Shown: in pieces, positions 5,425-11,885 of the stretch
How positions within the stretch are numbered: the stretch's first letter is position 1
How the letters are laid out: each line of letters begins with the position of its first letter
Assembly: GCA_021818075.1 (NCBI GenBank)
Contig: JAKAFD010000019.1
Location: 1-14,076 of the forward strand
Direction: 5' to 3'
DNA: 14,076 nt
Source of the DNA: a bacterium
GTDB taxonomy: Bacteria; Patescibacteriota; Patescibacteriia; Patescibacteriales; Patescibacteriaceae
Translations under genes and position numbers: made by a program
The notes under the pieces: model-generated
Seen by the model: only the letters and a program-made list of their open reading frames with translations
Database searches by the model: none
What the model was told of the DNA's origin: nothing

Positions 5425-6165
5425 ATGAAAGACCTAAGATTAATCATGGGCATGCCGATTATCGTGGAAGTGGCTGATCCGGCGGTCAGCCAGTTTGATG
5501 TGGATGACATTTTTGATTATTTTGATTATGTTGACCATAAATTCAGCACCTATAAAGACGACAGCGAGGTAAGTTTGCTCAATGCCGGTAAATTGTCGCC
5601 GGAGGAATATAGCGACGACTTACGGCTGGTGCTGACTTTAGCCGCCGTTACCAAACAGGAAACGAACGGCTTTTTTGATATTTACCACCAGGGCAAGTGC
5701 GACCCGTCCGGCATCGTTAAGGGCTGGTCTATTTTTAACGCCGCTAAACTACTGGAACAAAAAGGCTTTAAAAATTTTTATGTTGATGCCGGCGGCGATA
5801 TCCAGGCTAACGGTCTTAACCCGGACGGCGTACCCTGGCGCGTCGGTATCCGCCATCCTTTCCAGCAGTCGGCGGTGGTTAAAGTTTTAGCTATCAGTAA
5901 TTTGGGCGTGGCTACCTCCGGCACTTATTTGCGCGGCCAGCATATTTATAATCCCCGCGAGCCGGATGAACCTTTAACGGATATTGTCAGTCTGACGGTA
6001 ATTGGTCCGGATGTGTACGAAGCCGACCGTATGGCCACGGCCGCCTTTGCCATGGGCCGCGCCGGTCTTAAGTTTATCGCCGGCTTGACCGGCTTGGAGG
6101 GTTATCAAATTGATAAAGGCGGCCAGGCGACCATGACCGAAGGATTTGAAAAATTTTGCGTATGA
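5425..6165 (+). CDS. apbE: FAD:protein FMN transferase
   Basis: Transfers FMN from FAD onto a Thr in S-G-A-T motifs, using Mg2+. Visible ApbE signatures: M-G-M-P near the N-terminus (8-11); S-T-Y-K-D-D-S-E-V-S-L-L-N (41-53); D-P-S-G-I-V-K-G (93-100); D-A-G-G-D-I-Q-A-N-G (121-130), a flavin-binding loop; A-T-S-G (163-166); H-I-Y-N-P-R (173-178); and A-D-R-M-A-T-A (200-206), with the metal-binding Asp. At 246 residues it is shorter than the usual 300-350 and has no signal peptide or lipobox, so it looks cytoplasmic. Its evident substrate is the FMN-binding protein encoded 2 bp upstream. The stop overlaps the next start (ATGA), indicating translational coupling within one operon. Confidence 0.92.
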   Translation: MKDLRLIMGMPIIVEVADPAVSQFDVDDIFDYFDYVDHKFSTYKDDSEVSLLNAGKLSPEEYSDDLRLVLTLAAVTKQETNGFFDIYHQGKCDPSGIVKGWSIFNAAKLLEQKGFKNFYVDAGGDIQANGLNPDGVPWRVGIRHPFQQSAVVKVLAISNLGVATSGTYLRGQHIYNPREPDEPLTDIVSLTVIGPDVYEADRMATAAFAMGRAGLKFIAGLTGLEGYQIDKGGQATMTEGFEKFCV

Positions 6166-7688
6166 ATTTACTTAAACCGATTGATTATTTTTTAAATCGC
6201 ACCACCATGTATCGTTTGGTGCTGTATTTTTTGATTTGGCTGTTGGCGGTGGCACTGGTGGTTAGCGCCTTGGGCCGCTTGCCCTTTAGTCCCTGGGCCC
6301 TGCTCGGGTCAACGTTGATTTTACTAGTGCTCGCTTGGGCGACCAATACGCTGTTCGCGGCGGTCTGGCGCGTGCCGGCCAATCCAGAATCAGCCATTAT
6401 TACCGCCTTAATTTTGGCTTTAATTATTACGCCTCAACTGACAACGGCTAATTTTTTATTTTTAGGCTGGGCGGCGGTGTTGTCCATGGCCGCCAAGTAT
6501 TTGTTGGCGATTAAGCAAAAACATTTATTCAATCCGGCAGCCATCGCCGTCGTCATTACCGCTTTGGCCTTAAATCAATCCGCCAGCTGGTGGATTGGTA
6601 CGGCCGCGATGGCGCCGTTTGTGCTGGCGGGCGGCTGGCTGATTGTCAGAAAAATTCGCCGTCCCGGTTTGGTGGTGAGTTTTTTATTGGCCGCTTTAAT
6701 CGCGACCTCTCTGTTTGGTTTGGCGCGAGGCGCCGACTTGCCCAGTCTCTGGTGGCGCTTTGTTTTAAATACGCCGCTGTTATTTTTTGCTTGCGTTATG
6801 CTGACCGAACCGTTAACCACGCCGCCCACCAGACTGTGGCAGATTGTTTACGGGGCGTTGGTTGGAGCGTTATTCGCCCCGCAAATTCATCTGGGAGTGA
6901 TTTATTCCACGCCGGAATTGGCGCTGGTGGCCGGCAACATTTTGGCTTATCTGGCCAGCCCTAAGTTTAAACTGCAATTGCGGTTTAAGAAAAAAGTCCA
7001 GCTGACGCCGGATACTTATGATTTTGTGTTTACGCCAGACCGGCCGTTCAAGTTCCGCCCCGGGCAATATTTGGAGTGGACCTTGGGTCACAGTTGGCCG
7101 GACAGCCGCGGCAACCGGCGTTACTTTACCATTGCTTCGTCGCCGACTGAAGAGGACTTGATTATGGGTGTTAAATTTTATCAGCCGGGCAGCAGTTTTA
7201 AGCGCCAGTTAATGAATATTAACGAACAAACCATGATTAGCGCCGCGCAACTGGCCGGCCATTTTACTTTGCCCGAAAATCCAAGCGCCAAACTGGTATT
7301 TATTGCCGGCGGCATCGGCATAACGCCTTTTCGCAGCATGATTAAATGGCTATTGGACCAGCGGCAGCCGCGCGATATCACGATGTTCTATTGCGCCCGC
7401 ACCCCGGCCGATTTTGCTTATAAAAATATTTTTGACCAGGCGGCCGCCACTTTGGGCTTAAACATTATTTATACCATTACCGATACGGCGGCCGTGCCGC
7501 CTGGCTGGCGCGGCCAGAGCGGACAGTTAACCGAGGCTATGATTCGCCAGGCCGTACCCGATTATTTGGAGAGAATTTTTTATCTGTCGGGTCCGCGTTC
7601 GCTGGTGGATAATTTTAAACGAGTGCTGCGACGGTCGGGCGTGAGCGGCAAAAATATTAAAACCGATTTTTTCCCCGGCTTTGCTTGA
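6162..7688 (+). CDS. NqrB/RnfD-like membrane domain fused to an FAD/NAD(P) reductase
   Basis: Likely takes electrons from cytoplasmic NAD(P)H and passes them across the membrane. The ATG at 6162 overlaps the apbE stop and is preferred to the in-frame TTG at 6156. Numbered from 6156: residues 20-265 form about nine membrane helices with RnfD/NqrB-like stretches: E-S-A-I-I-T-A-L (78-85), K-H-L-F-N-P-A-A (122-129) and L-T-E-P-L-T-T-P (216-223). No D-G-x-T or S-G-A-T flavin attachment motif is visible in this domain. Residues 270-510 are a ferredoxin-reductase-type module: R-P-G-Q-Y (301-305), the FAD motif R-Y-F-T-I-A-S-S (322-329), the nucleotide motif G-G-I-G-I-T-P (385-391), Y-L-S-G-P (476-480) and the ending I-K-T-D-F-F-P-G. 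It is the third gene of the flavin operon, and its partner is probably the FMN carrier. Confidence 0.88.
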   Translation: MNLLKPIDYFLNRTTMYRLVLYFLIWLLAVALVVSALGRLPFSPWALLGSTLILLVLAWATNTLFAAVWRVPANPESAIITALILALIITPQLTTANFLFLGWAAVLSMAAKYLLAIKQKHLFNPAAIAVVITALALNQSASWWIGTAAMAPFVLAGGWLIVRKIRRPGLVVSFLLAALIATSLFGLARGADLPSLWWRFVLNTPLLFFACVMLTEPLTTPPTRLWQIVYGALVGALFAPQIHLGVIYSTPELALVAGNILAYLASPKFKLQLRFKKKVQLTPDTYDFVFTPDRPFKFRPGQYLEWTLGHSWPDSRGNRRYFTIASSPTEEDLIMGVKFYQPGSSFKRQLMNINEQTMISAAQLAGHFTLPENPSAKLVFIAGGIGITPFRSMIKWLLDQRQPRDITMFYCARTPADFAYKNIFDQAAATLGLNIIYTITDTAAVPPGWRGQSGQLTEAMIRQAVPDYLERIFYLSGPRSLVDNFKRVLRRSGVSGKNIKTDFFPGFA

Positions 7689-7717
7689 TTGACGGTCGGG
7701 ACATTGTTTATAACTTG

Positions 7718-7750
7718 AAAGATGCCGAAGCGGACAGCCGGGCGTCTTTT
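7718..7750 (+). terminator. Intrinsic terminator of the flavin operon
   Basis: AAAGATGCC (7718-7726) pairs with GGCGTCTTT (7741-7749), including one G-U wobble, followed by TTTTA. It lies 30 bp after the reductase stop. A promoter element begins two bases further on. Confidence 0.7.
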
Positions 7751-7751
7751 A

Positions 7752-7760
7752 TGTTATAAT
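7752..7760 (+). promoter_or_regulatory. Extended -10 promoter of the NRAMP gene
   Basis: TGTTATAAT: a TG, one spacer base and a perfect TATAAT (7755-7760). This is the extended -10 form, which needs no good -35 box, and none is visible. The predicted start is near 7767. It abuts the terminator of the preceding operon. Confidence 0.55.
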
Positions 7761-7823
7761 AATTTAAGATGATAATAAAATAAATTTATCAAAAAGCATA
7801 AACTGAAAAAATTTTTTAAGATT

Positions 7824-9071
7824 TTGGGGCCGGGTGTCATTACCGGCGCGGCTGATGACGACCCGTCGGGTATTGCCACTTACACGCAAACCGGCGCCCA
7901 GTTCGGTTATGGCCAGTTGTGGACAGCCTTATTAATGCTGCCCTTAATGTCGGCGGTGCAGGAGGCTTGCGCCCGCATTGGCGCCGTCACCGGCCAAGGC
8001 ATCGCCACGGTGATTAAGCGCCACTACAGCCGTAAAATCTTATTTATTTTAGTGGGCTTAGTGGTGGTCGCCAACACTATCAATATCGGCGCCGATATCG
8101 GGGCGGTGGCGGCGGCGATTCAGCTCTTGGTGCCGGTCAACTTTTCTTTGCTGGTGCTGATGTTCACAGCCATAATTTTATTTTTGGAAATATTTTTGTC
8201 TTACAAAGTTTATGCGCGAATTTTAAAATGGTTGTGTTTGTCTTTGTTGGCTTATCCGGTAACGGTGTTCATGGTTCACCAACCTTGGGGTACTTTGCTT
8301 AAGGCGACCTTGTGGCCGAATTTAGAATTTAATTTCGCTTTCTTATTTATTATTACCGGCGTTTTGGGCACCACTATTTCGCCTTATATGTTTTTTTGGC
8401 AAGCTTCGGAAGAAGTGGAGGAGGAGCGCGAGAGGCATTTGATTAAACACGGTCAGGCTAAAGTGACAAAAAAATTTATCAGCAATTTACGGCTGGATAA
8501 TTTTACCGGCATGTTGTTTTCCGAAATTGCCACTTGGTCTATTATCGTGGTGGCTGCCACCGTGCTGCACGCTAACGGCATCACCGATGTGCAAACCACG
8601 GCTGATGCCGCCCGCGCTTTAGAGCCGTTGGTGCAGACTTTCCCCAACGCCGGCTATCTGGCTAAAGTTATTTTTGCGGTCGGGGTTATCGGTTTGGGCC
8701 TGCTGGCAATTCCGGTGCTGTCCGGTTCGGCCTCTTACGCCTTGTCCGAGGCCTTGAACTGGCGCGATGGTTTAAATTTAAAATTTAAAAAAGCCCACGG
8801 CTTTTACGGCATTATCACCCTAGCGACTTTGGTCGGCTTAAGCATCAATTTTATCGGCCTTGACCCGATTAAAGCGCTGGTCTTTACCGCCGTGTTTAAC
8901 GGCGTAGCGGCCGTACCGCTGTTATTTTTTATTGCTAAAATCGCCGGCAATAAAAAAATTATGGGCAAGTACAAAAGCGGCCTTTTATCGCGTTCGTTGG
9001 TCTGGCTGACCTGCGCCGTTATGGGCGCGGCGGCCATGGCCATGTTTTTTGCTTTGGCCGGCGGCCGTTAA
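7824..9071 (+). CDS. NRAMP-family metal ion transporter (SLC11-like, divergent metal site)
   Basis: An inner-membrane transporter of the NRAMP fold, about 11 helices, 415 residues from the TTG at 7824. Helix 1 carries G-P-G-V-I-T-G-A-A-D-D-D-P-S-G (2-16): classic manganese/iron NRAMPs have D-P-G-N where this has D-P-S-G. The helix 6 motif usually read as M-P-H is S-P-Y (186-188). Both sites normally bind the metal, so the substrate cannot be assumed to be Mn2+ or Fe2+. An acidic stretch, E-E-V-E-E-E-R-E-R (196-204), follows helix 6. The frame is open upstream to 7779 and encodes K-L-K-K-F-F-K-I-L just before the TTG. This basic N-terminus looks native, and a CTG at 7803 could be the true start. 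It stands alone between a terminator and the rfbB promoter. Confidence 0.88.
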   Translation: MGPGVITGAADDDPSGIATYTQTGAQFGYGQLWTALLMLPLMSAVQEACARIGAVTGQGIATVIKRHYSRKILFILVGLVVVANTINIGADIGAVAAAIQLLVPVNFSLLVLMFTAIILFLEIFLSYKVYARILKWLCLSLLAYPVTVFMVHQPWGTLLKATLWPNLEFNFAFLFIITGVLGTTISPYMFFWQASEEVEEERERHLIKHGQAKVTKKFISNLRLDNFTGMLFSEIATWSIIVVAATVLHANGITDVQTTADAARALEPLVQTFPNAGYLAKVIFAVGVIGLGLLAIPVLSGSASYALSEALNWRDGLNLKFKKAHGFYGIITLATLVGLSINFIGLDPIKALVFTAVFNGVAAVPLLFFIAKIAGNKKIMGKYKSGLLSRSLVWLTCAVMGAAAMAMFFALAGGR

Positions 9072-9082
9072 ATGAGCCCGGG

Positions 9083-9111
9083 TTGTAAAATACAAGCGAC
9101 CTTCCTATAAT
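9083..9111 (+). promoter_or_regulatory. Promoter of the rfbB-rfbA operon
   Basis: TTGTAA (9083-9088), exactly 17 bp, then a perfect TATAAT (9106-9111). The predicted start is near 9118, 20 bases before the ATG at 9138. It is the best housekeeping promoter match in the window. Confidence 0.65.
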
Positions 9112-9137
9112 AGGGGGGCATTTTTTTAGGCCATATT

Positions 9138-10112
9138 ATGAAGCTATTGGTAACCGGCGGCTGCGGTTTTATCGGCTCAAATTTTATTCTCTGGTGGCGC
9201 GAGCACTATCCGGCTGATTTTATCGTTAATTTGGACGCCCTGACTTATGCCGGCAACCCGGCCAATTTGGCGGCGCTGGCTAATGACCGACATTATCAAT
9301 TCGTTAAGGGCGATATCGGCGACCGCGAGCTGGTTAAACAATTGGTGCCGGAAGCGGATTGCGTGGTGCATCTGGCCGCCGAAACGCATGTGGACCGTTC
9401 TATCGCCGCGAGCGATGTCTTTGTGCGCACCAATGTTTTAGGCACGCAGTGTTTGCTGGAAGCGGCGCGAATAAAACAAACTCGTTTTCATCATGTGTCC
9501 ACCGATGAAGTGTTTGGCGCCTTATCTTTAACCGACCGGCCTTTTAACGAAACCACGCCTTATAATCCACGTAGCCCTTACAGCGCCTCCAAGGCGGCCA
9601 GCGATCATTTGGCGCGCGCTTATTGGCACACTTATGGTTTACCGATTACCATTTCCAATTGTTCCAATAATTACGGTCCGCGCCAATTTCCGGAAAAATT
9701 ATTGCCGCTAGCGATTACCAATTTGCTGGACAACAAGACGGTACCGATTTACGGTCAGGGCGCTAATATTCGCGATTGGCTGTATGTGGACGACCATAGC
9801 GCCGGTTTGGCGAAAATCATTTTAGGCGGTCGGCCGGGCGAAACTTATTGTCTGGGCGGAGGGAGCGAACTGAATAATTTGGCCTTAGTACGCCGTCTGC
9901 TGGCTTTATTAGGTAAAGATGATTCCGCCATCAGCTATGTGGCTGACCGGCCGGGCCATGATTTGCGTTATGCCATAGACTTTTCTAAAATTAACCAAGA
10001 GTTAGGCTGGCAGCCGCAGGTCGGTTTAGGGGAGGGTTTGGCGCAAACCGTGCGCTGGTATCAGGCAAATGAAGCCTGGTGGCGGCCCTTATTAACCAAA
10101 CAATCTTTATGA
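9138..10112 (+). CDS. rfbB: dTDP-glucose 4,6-dehydratase
   Basis: Converts dTDP-glucose to dTDP-4-keto-6-deoxyglucose, the second step in making dTDP-rhamnose and related surface sugars. It is an extended short-chain dehydrogenase in the cytoplasm. Visible motifs: NAD-binding G-G-C-G-F-I-G-S-N (7-15); S-T-D-E-V-F-G (121-127), with the catalytic Asp123-Glu124 pair typical of this dehydratase; the catalytic Y-S-A-S-K (148-152), with Tyr148 and Lys152; and Y-G-P-R-Q-F-P-E-K-L-L-P (179-190) for substrate binding. The 324 residues are typical. The stop overlaps the start of the thymidylyltransferase gene (ATGA). No rfbC or rfbD is in the window, so the final sugar cannot be told. Confidence 0.95.
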   Translation: MKLLVTGGCGFIGSNFILWWREHYPADFIVNLDALTYAGNPANLAALANDRHYQFVKGDIGDRELVKQLVPEADCVVHLAAETHVDRSIAASDVFVRTNVLGTQCLLEAARIKQTRFHHVSTDEVFGALSLTDRPFNETTPYNPRSPYSASKAASDHLARAYWHTYGLPITISNCSNNYGPRQFPEKLLPLAITNLLDNKTVPIYGQGANIRDWLYVDDHSAGLAKIILGGRPGETYCLGGGSELNNLALVRRLLALLGKDDSAISYVADRPGHDLRYAIDFSKINQELGWQPQVGLGEGLAQTVRWYQANEAWWRPLLTKQSL

Positions 10113-10834
10113 GAGGCATAGTTTTATCGGGCGGCAGTGCCACGCGCTTGCGGCCCTGCACTAAAGTAACCAGCAAACAATTACTGCCGGTTTATAACCG
10201 GCCGATGATTTATTATCCCCTAAACACCTTAGTTAAAGCCGGCATCAGAGAAATTTTAATCATTGTGGCGCCGGAGCAAGCCGGACATTATTTAAATCTG
10301 CTGGGTTCGGGGCGGGAGTTGGGCGTTAAATTCACTTACGAAATTCAGGACCAGCCGCGCGGTTTGGCCGAAGCCTTTATTATCGGCGAAAATTTTATTG
10401 ACCGCGAAAATATTTGTTTGATTTTGGGCGACAATATTTTTGAAGACGATTTCAGCGCGCAAATTACCGAGTTTAAAAGCGGCGGCCATATTTTTGTGAA
10501 AGCCGTGCCTGACCCCGAACGGTTCGGCGTGGCGGCAGTTGACGCGGCGGGCAAGGTTTTGTCCATTGAGGAAAAACCGTCCGCGCCTAAATCTAATTTG
10601 GCCGTCACCGGTTTGTATATTTTTGACAGCCGGGTGGTGGAGGTGGCCAAACAAATCCAGCCCAGCCCTCGCGGCGAATTGGAAATTACCGATTTGCAGC
10701 GCTGGTATCTGGAGAAGGGTGAATTGCATTGTTCACAGGTGGCCGGCGAGTGGATTGATGCCGGCACTTTTGACAGCCTTTTAAAAGCGCAGATTTTTGC
10801 CAAAGAGAAAATGCAGGATAAAATGATTTTGTGA
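10109..10834 (+). CDS. rfbA: Glucose-1-phosphate thymidylyltransferase-like sugar nucleotidyltransferase
   Basis: Joins a nucleotide (dTTP expected) to glucose-1-phosphate, giving the substrate of the preceding enzyme. The ATG at 10109, which overlaps the rfbB stop, gives M-R-G-I-V-L-S-G-G-S-A-T-R-L-R-P; an upstream in-frame start at 10079 lies inside rfbB and is unlikely. Motifs (from 10109): G-G-S-A-T-R-L-R-P (8-16), K-Q-L-L-P-V-Y-N-R-P-M-I-Y-Y-P-L (23-38) and the metal-binding L-G-D-N-I-F (about 107-112). At 241 residues it lacks the C-terminal helical part of RmlA enzymes of about 290. That part takes part in oligomer contacts and the allosteric site, so this is the short form. The partner gene argues for dTTP/glucose-1-phosphate, but specificity is not proven. 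Confidence 0.88.
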   Translation: MRGIVLSGGSATRLRPCTKVTSKQLLPVYNRPMIYYPLNTLVKAGIREILIIVAPEQAGHYLNLLGSGRELGVKFTYEIQDQPRGLAEAFIIGENFIDRENICLILGDNIFEDDFSAQITEFKSGGHIFVKAVPDPERFGVAAVDAAGKVLSIEEKPSAPKSNLAVTGLYIFDSRVVEVAKQIQPSPRGELEITDLQRWYLEKGELHCSQVAGEWIDAGTFDSLLKAQIFAKEKMQDKMIL

Positions 10835-10837
10835 GGT

Positions 10838-10866
10838 TTGACTTTTAATTTTGAGCTGGGTACCAT
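10838..10866 (+). promoter_or_regulatory. Candidate promoter of the ZIP gene
   Basis: TTGACT (10838-10843), 17 bp, then TACCAT (10861-10866). The predicted start is near 10873, 10 bases before the ATG at 10883. The -35 matches at five of six positions; the -10 is weaker. Confidence 0.45.
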
Positions 10867-10882
10867 TAGGAAAATTAATTTT

Positions 10883-11608
10883 ATGAAAACTTTACTATTT
10901 GCCGGCGCCACTTTTGTCGCCACTTGGCTGGGCGGCTGGTTCGCTTTAAAATTCAAGGATAAATTGCATTTTATTATGGCCTTGGCCGCGGGCATTCTTT
11001 TGGGCGTGGTCAGTTTTGATGTCCTGCCGGAAATCATCACGCAAATTCAAGTTAACGGCTTTTCGTCAACGGAGGTAATGGTGGCTTTGGTGGTCGGCTT
11101 TTTGTTATTCCATGTTTTATCCAAAACTATTTTGATTTATCACTGCCACGAAGAGGATTGCGCGGCGCACCGCCAAAGCCAGGTCGGCGTGGCGTCAGCC
11201 TTGGCGCTGGCCAGCCACAGTTTTATGGACGGCTTGAGCATTGGCTTGGGTTTTCAAGTCAGTCCGACTGTCGGCCTCTTGGTGGCTATCGCCGTTATTT
11301 CTCATGATTTTACCGACGGCATGAATACCGTTACCTTATTATTATCGCATAACAACAGCGTCCGCCGGGCCAAATGGTTTCTGCTGTTGGACGCCGTGGC
11401 GCCGCTGGCCGGCGCGGCTGCGACTTTGTTTTTCCGGGTGCCACCGCGTTGGCTGGTTTTGTATCTGGGATTTTTTGCCGGCTTTCTGCTTTACATCGGC
11501 GCCAGCGATATTTTGCCGGAAGCGCACAGTCAGCATAATTCTTATAAGATGATCGGCCTGACGGTCTTGGGCGCCCTGTTTATTTTTATCATCACGCGTT
11601 TTGTTTAA
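10883..11608 (+). CDS. ZIP-family divalent metal transporter
   Basis: An integral membrane transporter for zinc or other divalent metals, 241 residues, about eight helices. The ATG at 10883 opens a typical N-terminal helix; a longer frame from the TTG at 10838 would read through the promoter and is not favoured. Helix 4 has H-S-F-M-D-G (112-117), the ZIP metal site. Helix 5 has H-D-F-T-D-G (141-146) in place of the usual H-E-x-P-E, a variant in which both acidic residues are Asp. A third acidic site is D-I-L-P-E-A-H (209-215). The loop Y-H-C-H-E-E-D-C-A-A-H (86-96) has three His and two Cys and probably binds metal. The gene stands alone, with its own terminator. Confidence 0.87.
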   Translation: MKTLLFAGATFVATWLGGWFALKFKDKLHFIMALAAGILLGVVSFDVLPEIITQIQVNGFSSTEVMVALVVGFLLFHVLSKTILIYHCHEEDCAAHRQSQVGVASALALASHSFMDGLSIGLGFQVSPTVGLLVAIAVISHDFTDGMNTVTLLLSHNNSVRRAKWFLLLDAVAPLAGAAATLFFRVPPRWLVLYLGFFAGFLLYIGASDILPEAHSQHNSYKMIGLTVLGALFIFIITRFV

Positions 11609-11621
11609 GCAAACCAAAATA

Positions 11622-11649
11622 AAAACCCCCGCGACCAAGCGGGGGTTTT
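11622..11649. terminator. Two-way intrinsic terminator
   Basis: AAAACCCCCGC (11622-11632) and GCGGGGGTTTT (11639-11649) form a perfect 11-bp stem with a 6-base loop. The A and T flanks let it work in both directions, serving the ZIP gene on the left and the small membrane protein gene on the right. Confidence 0.9.
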
Positions 11650-11659
11650 AGGATTGCGC

Positions 11660-11884
11660 TTAAAAACGAAAGTGAGTCAGGATACCTAAAGTGCCGTGAA
11701 TGATAGCCAGAGCGAAAGACACTTTAACCATGCGGTAATGATACTTAATCGGCCAGCTGTGCCAGCCCTTGTACAGGCTTAAACCAATGTAGGCGGTGAT
11801 TAAAAAGGAAGTCAGCGTTAAGAGGCCCAGATAAAGAATGAGCGGTTGGCCTAAAATCAGAAAGTAAGCAATTTTGACGGCCAT
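11660..11884 (-). CDS. Small two-helix membrane protein, possible heme-binding
   Basis: Not recognised as a named family. Of 74 residues, about 8-37 and 52-70 are hydrophobic and form two membrane helices joined by K-G-W-H-S-W-P-I-K-Y-H-Y-R. His49 and His63 bracket the second helix and are 14 residues apart, the spacing of paired heme ligands on one helix in cytochrome b proteins. The stretch H-Y-R-M-V-K-V-S-F-A-L-A-I-I-H resembles the H-R-(x)n-H helix of ferric-reductase-like domains. His42 and His71 are further candidates. A dimer would be needed for two-helix heme ligation, so this role is a hypothesis. The start lies 1 bp after the stop of the cupredoxin gene, so the two are co-transcribed and probably co-functional. 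Confidence 0.7.
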   Translation of the reverse strand: MAVKIAYFLILGQPLILYLGLLTLTSFLITAYIGLSLYKGWHSWPIKYHYRMVKVSFALAIIHGTLGILTHFRF

Positions 11885-11885
11885 A

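Noticed and set aside
4896..5477. Plus-strand frame of 193 residues over the FMN-binding gene
   Set aside because: Shifted frame of the real gene; Arg/Pro-rich product with no domain, running into the apbE start.
10292..10729. Minus-strand frame of 145 residues inside rfbA
   Set aside because: Fully antisense to a gene with clear catalytic motifs; no recognisable domain of its own.
10345..11040. Long minus-strand open frame (231 residues) across the rfbA end and the ZIP start
   Set aside because: It is antisense to two well-supported genes, crosses their intergenic promoter, and its protein is Lys/Ser/Pro-rich without motifs. It reflects the biased codon use of the real genes.
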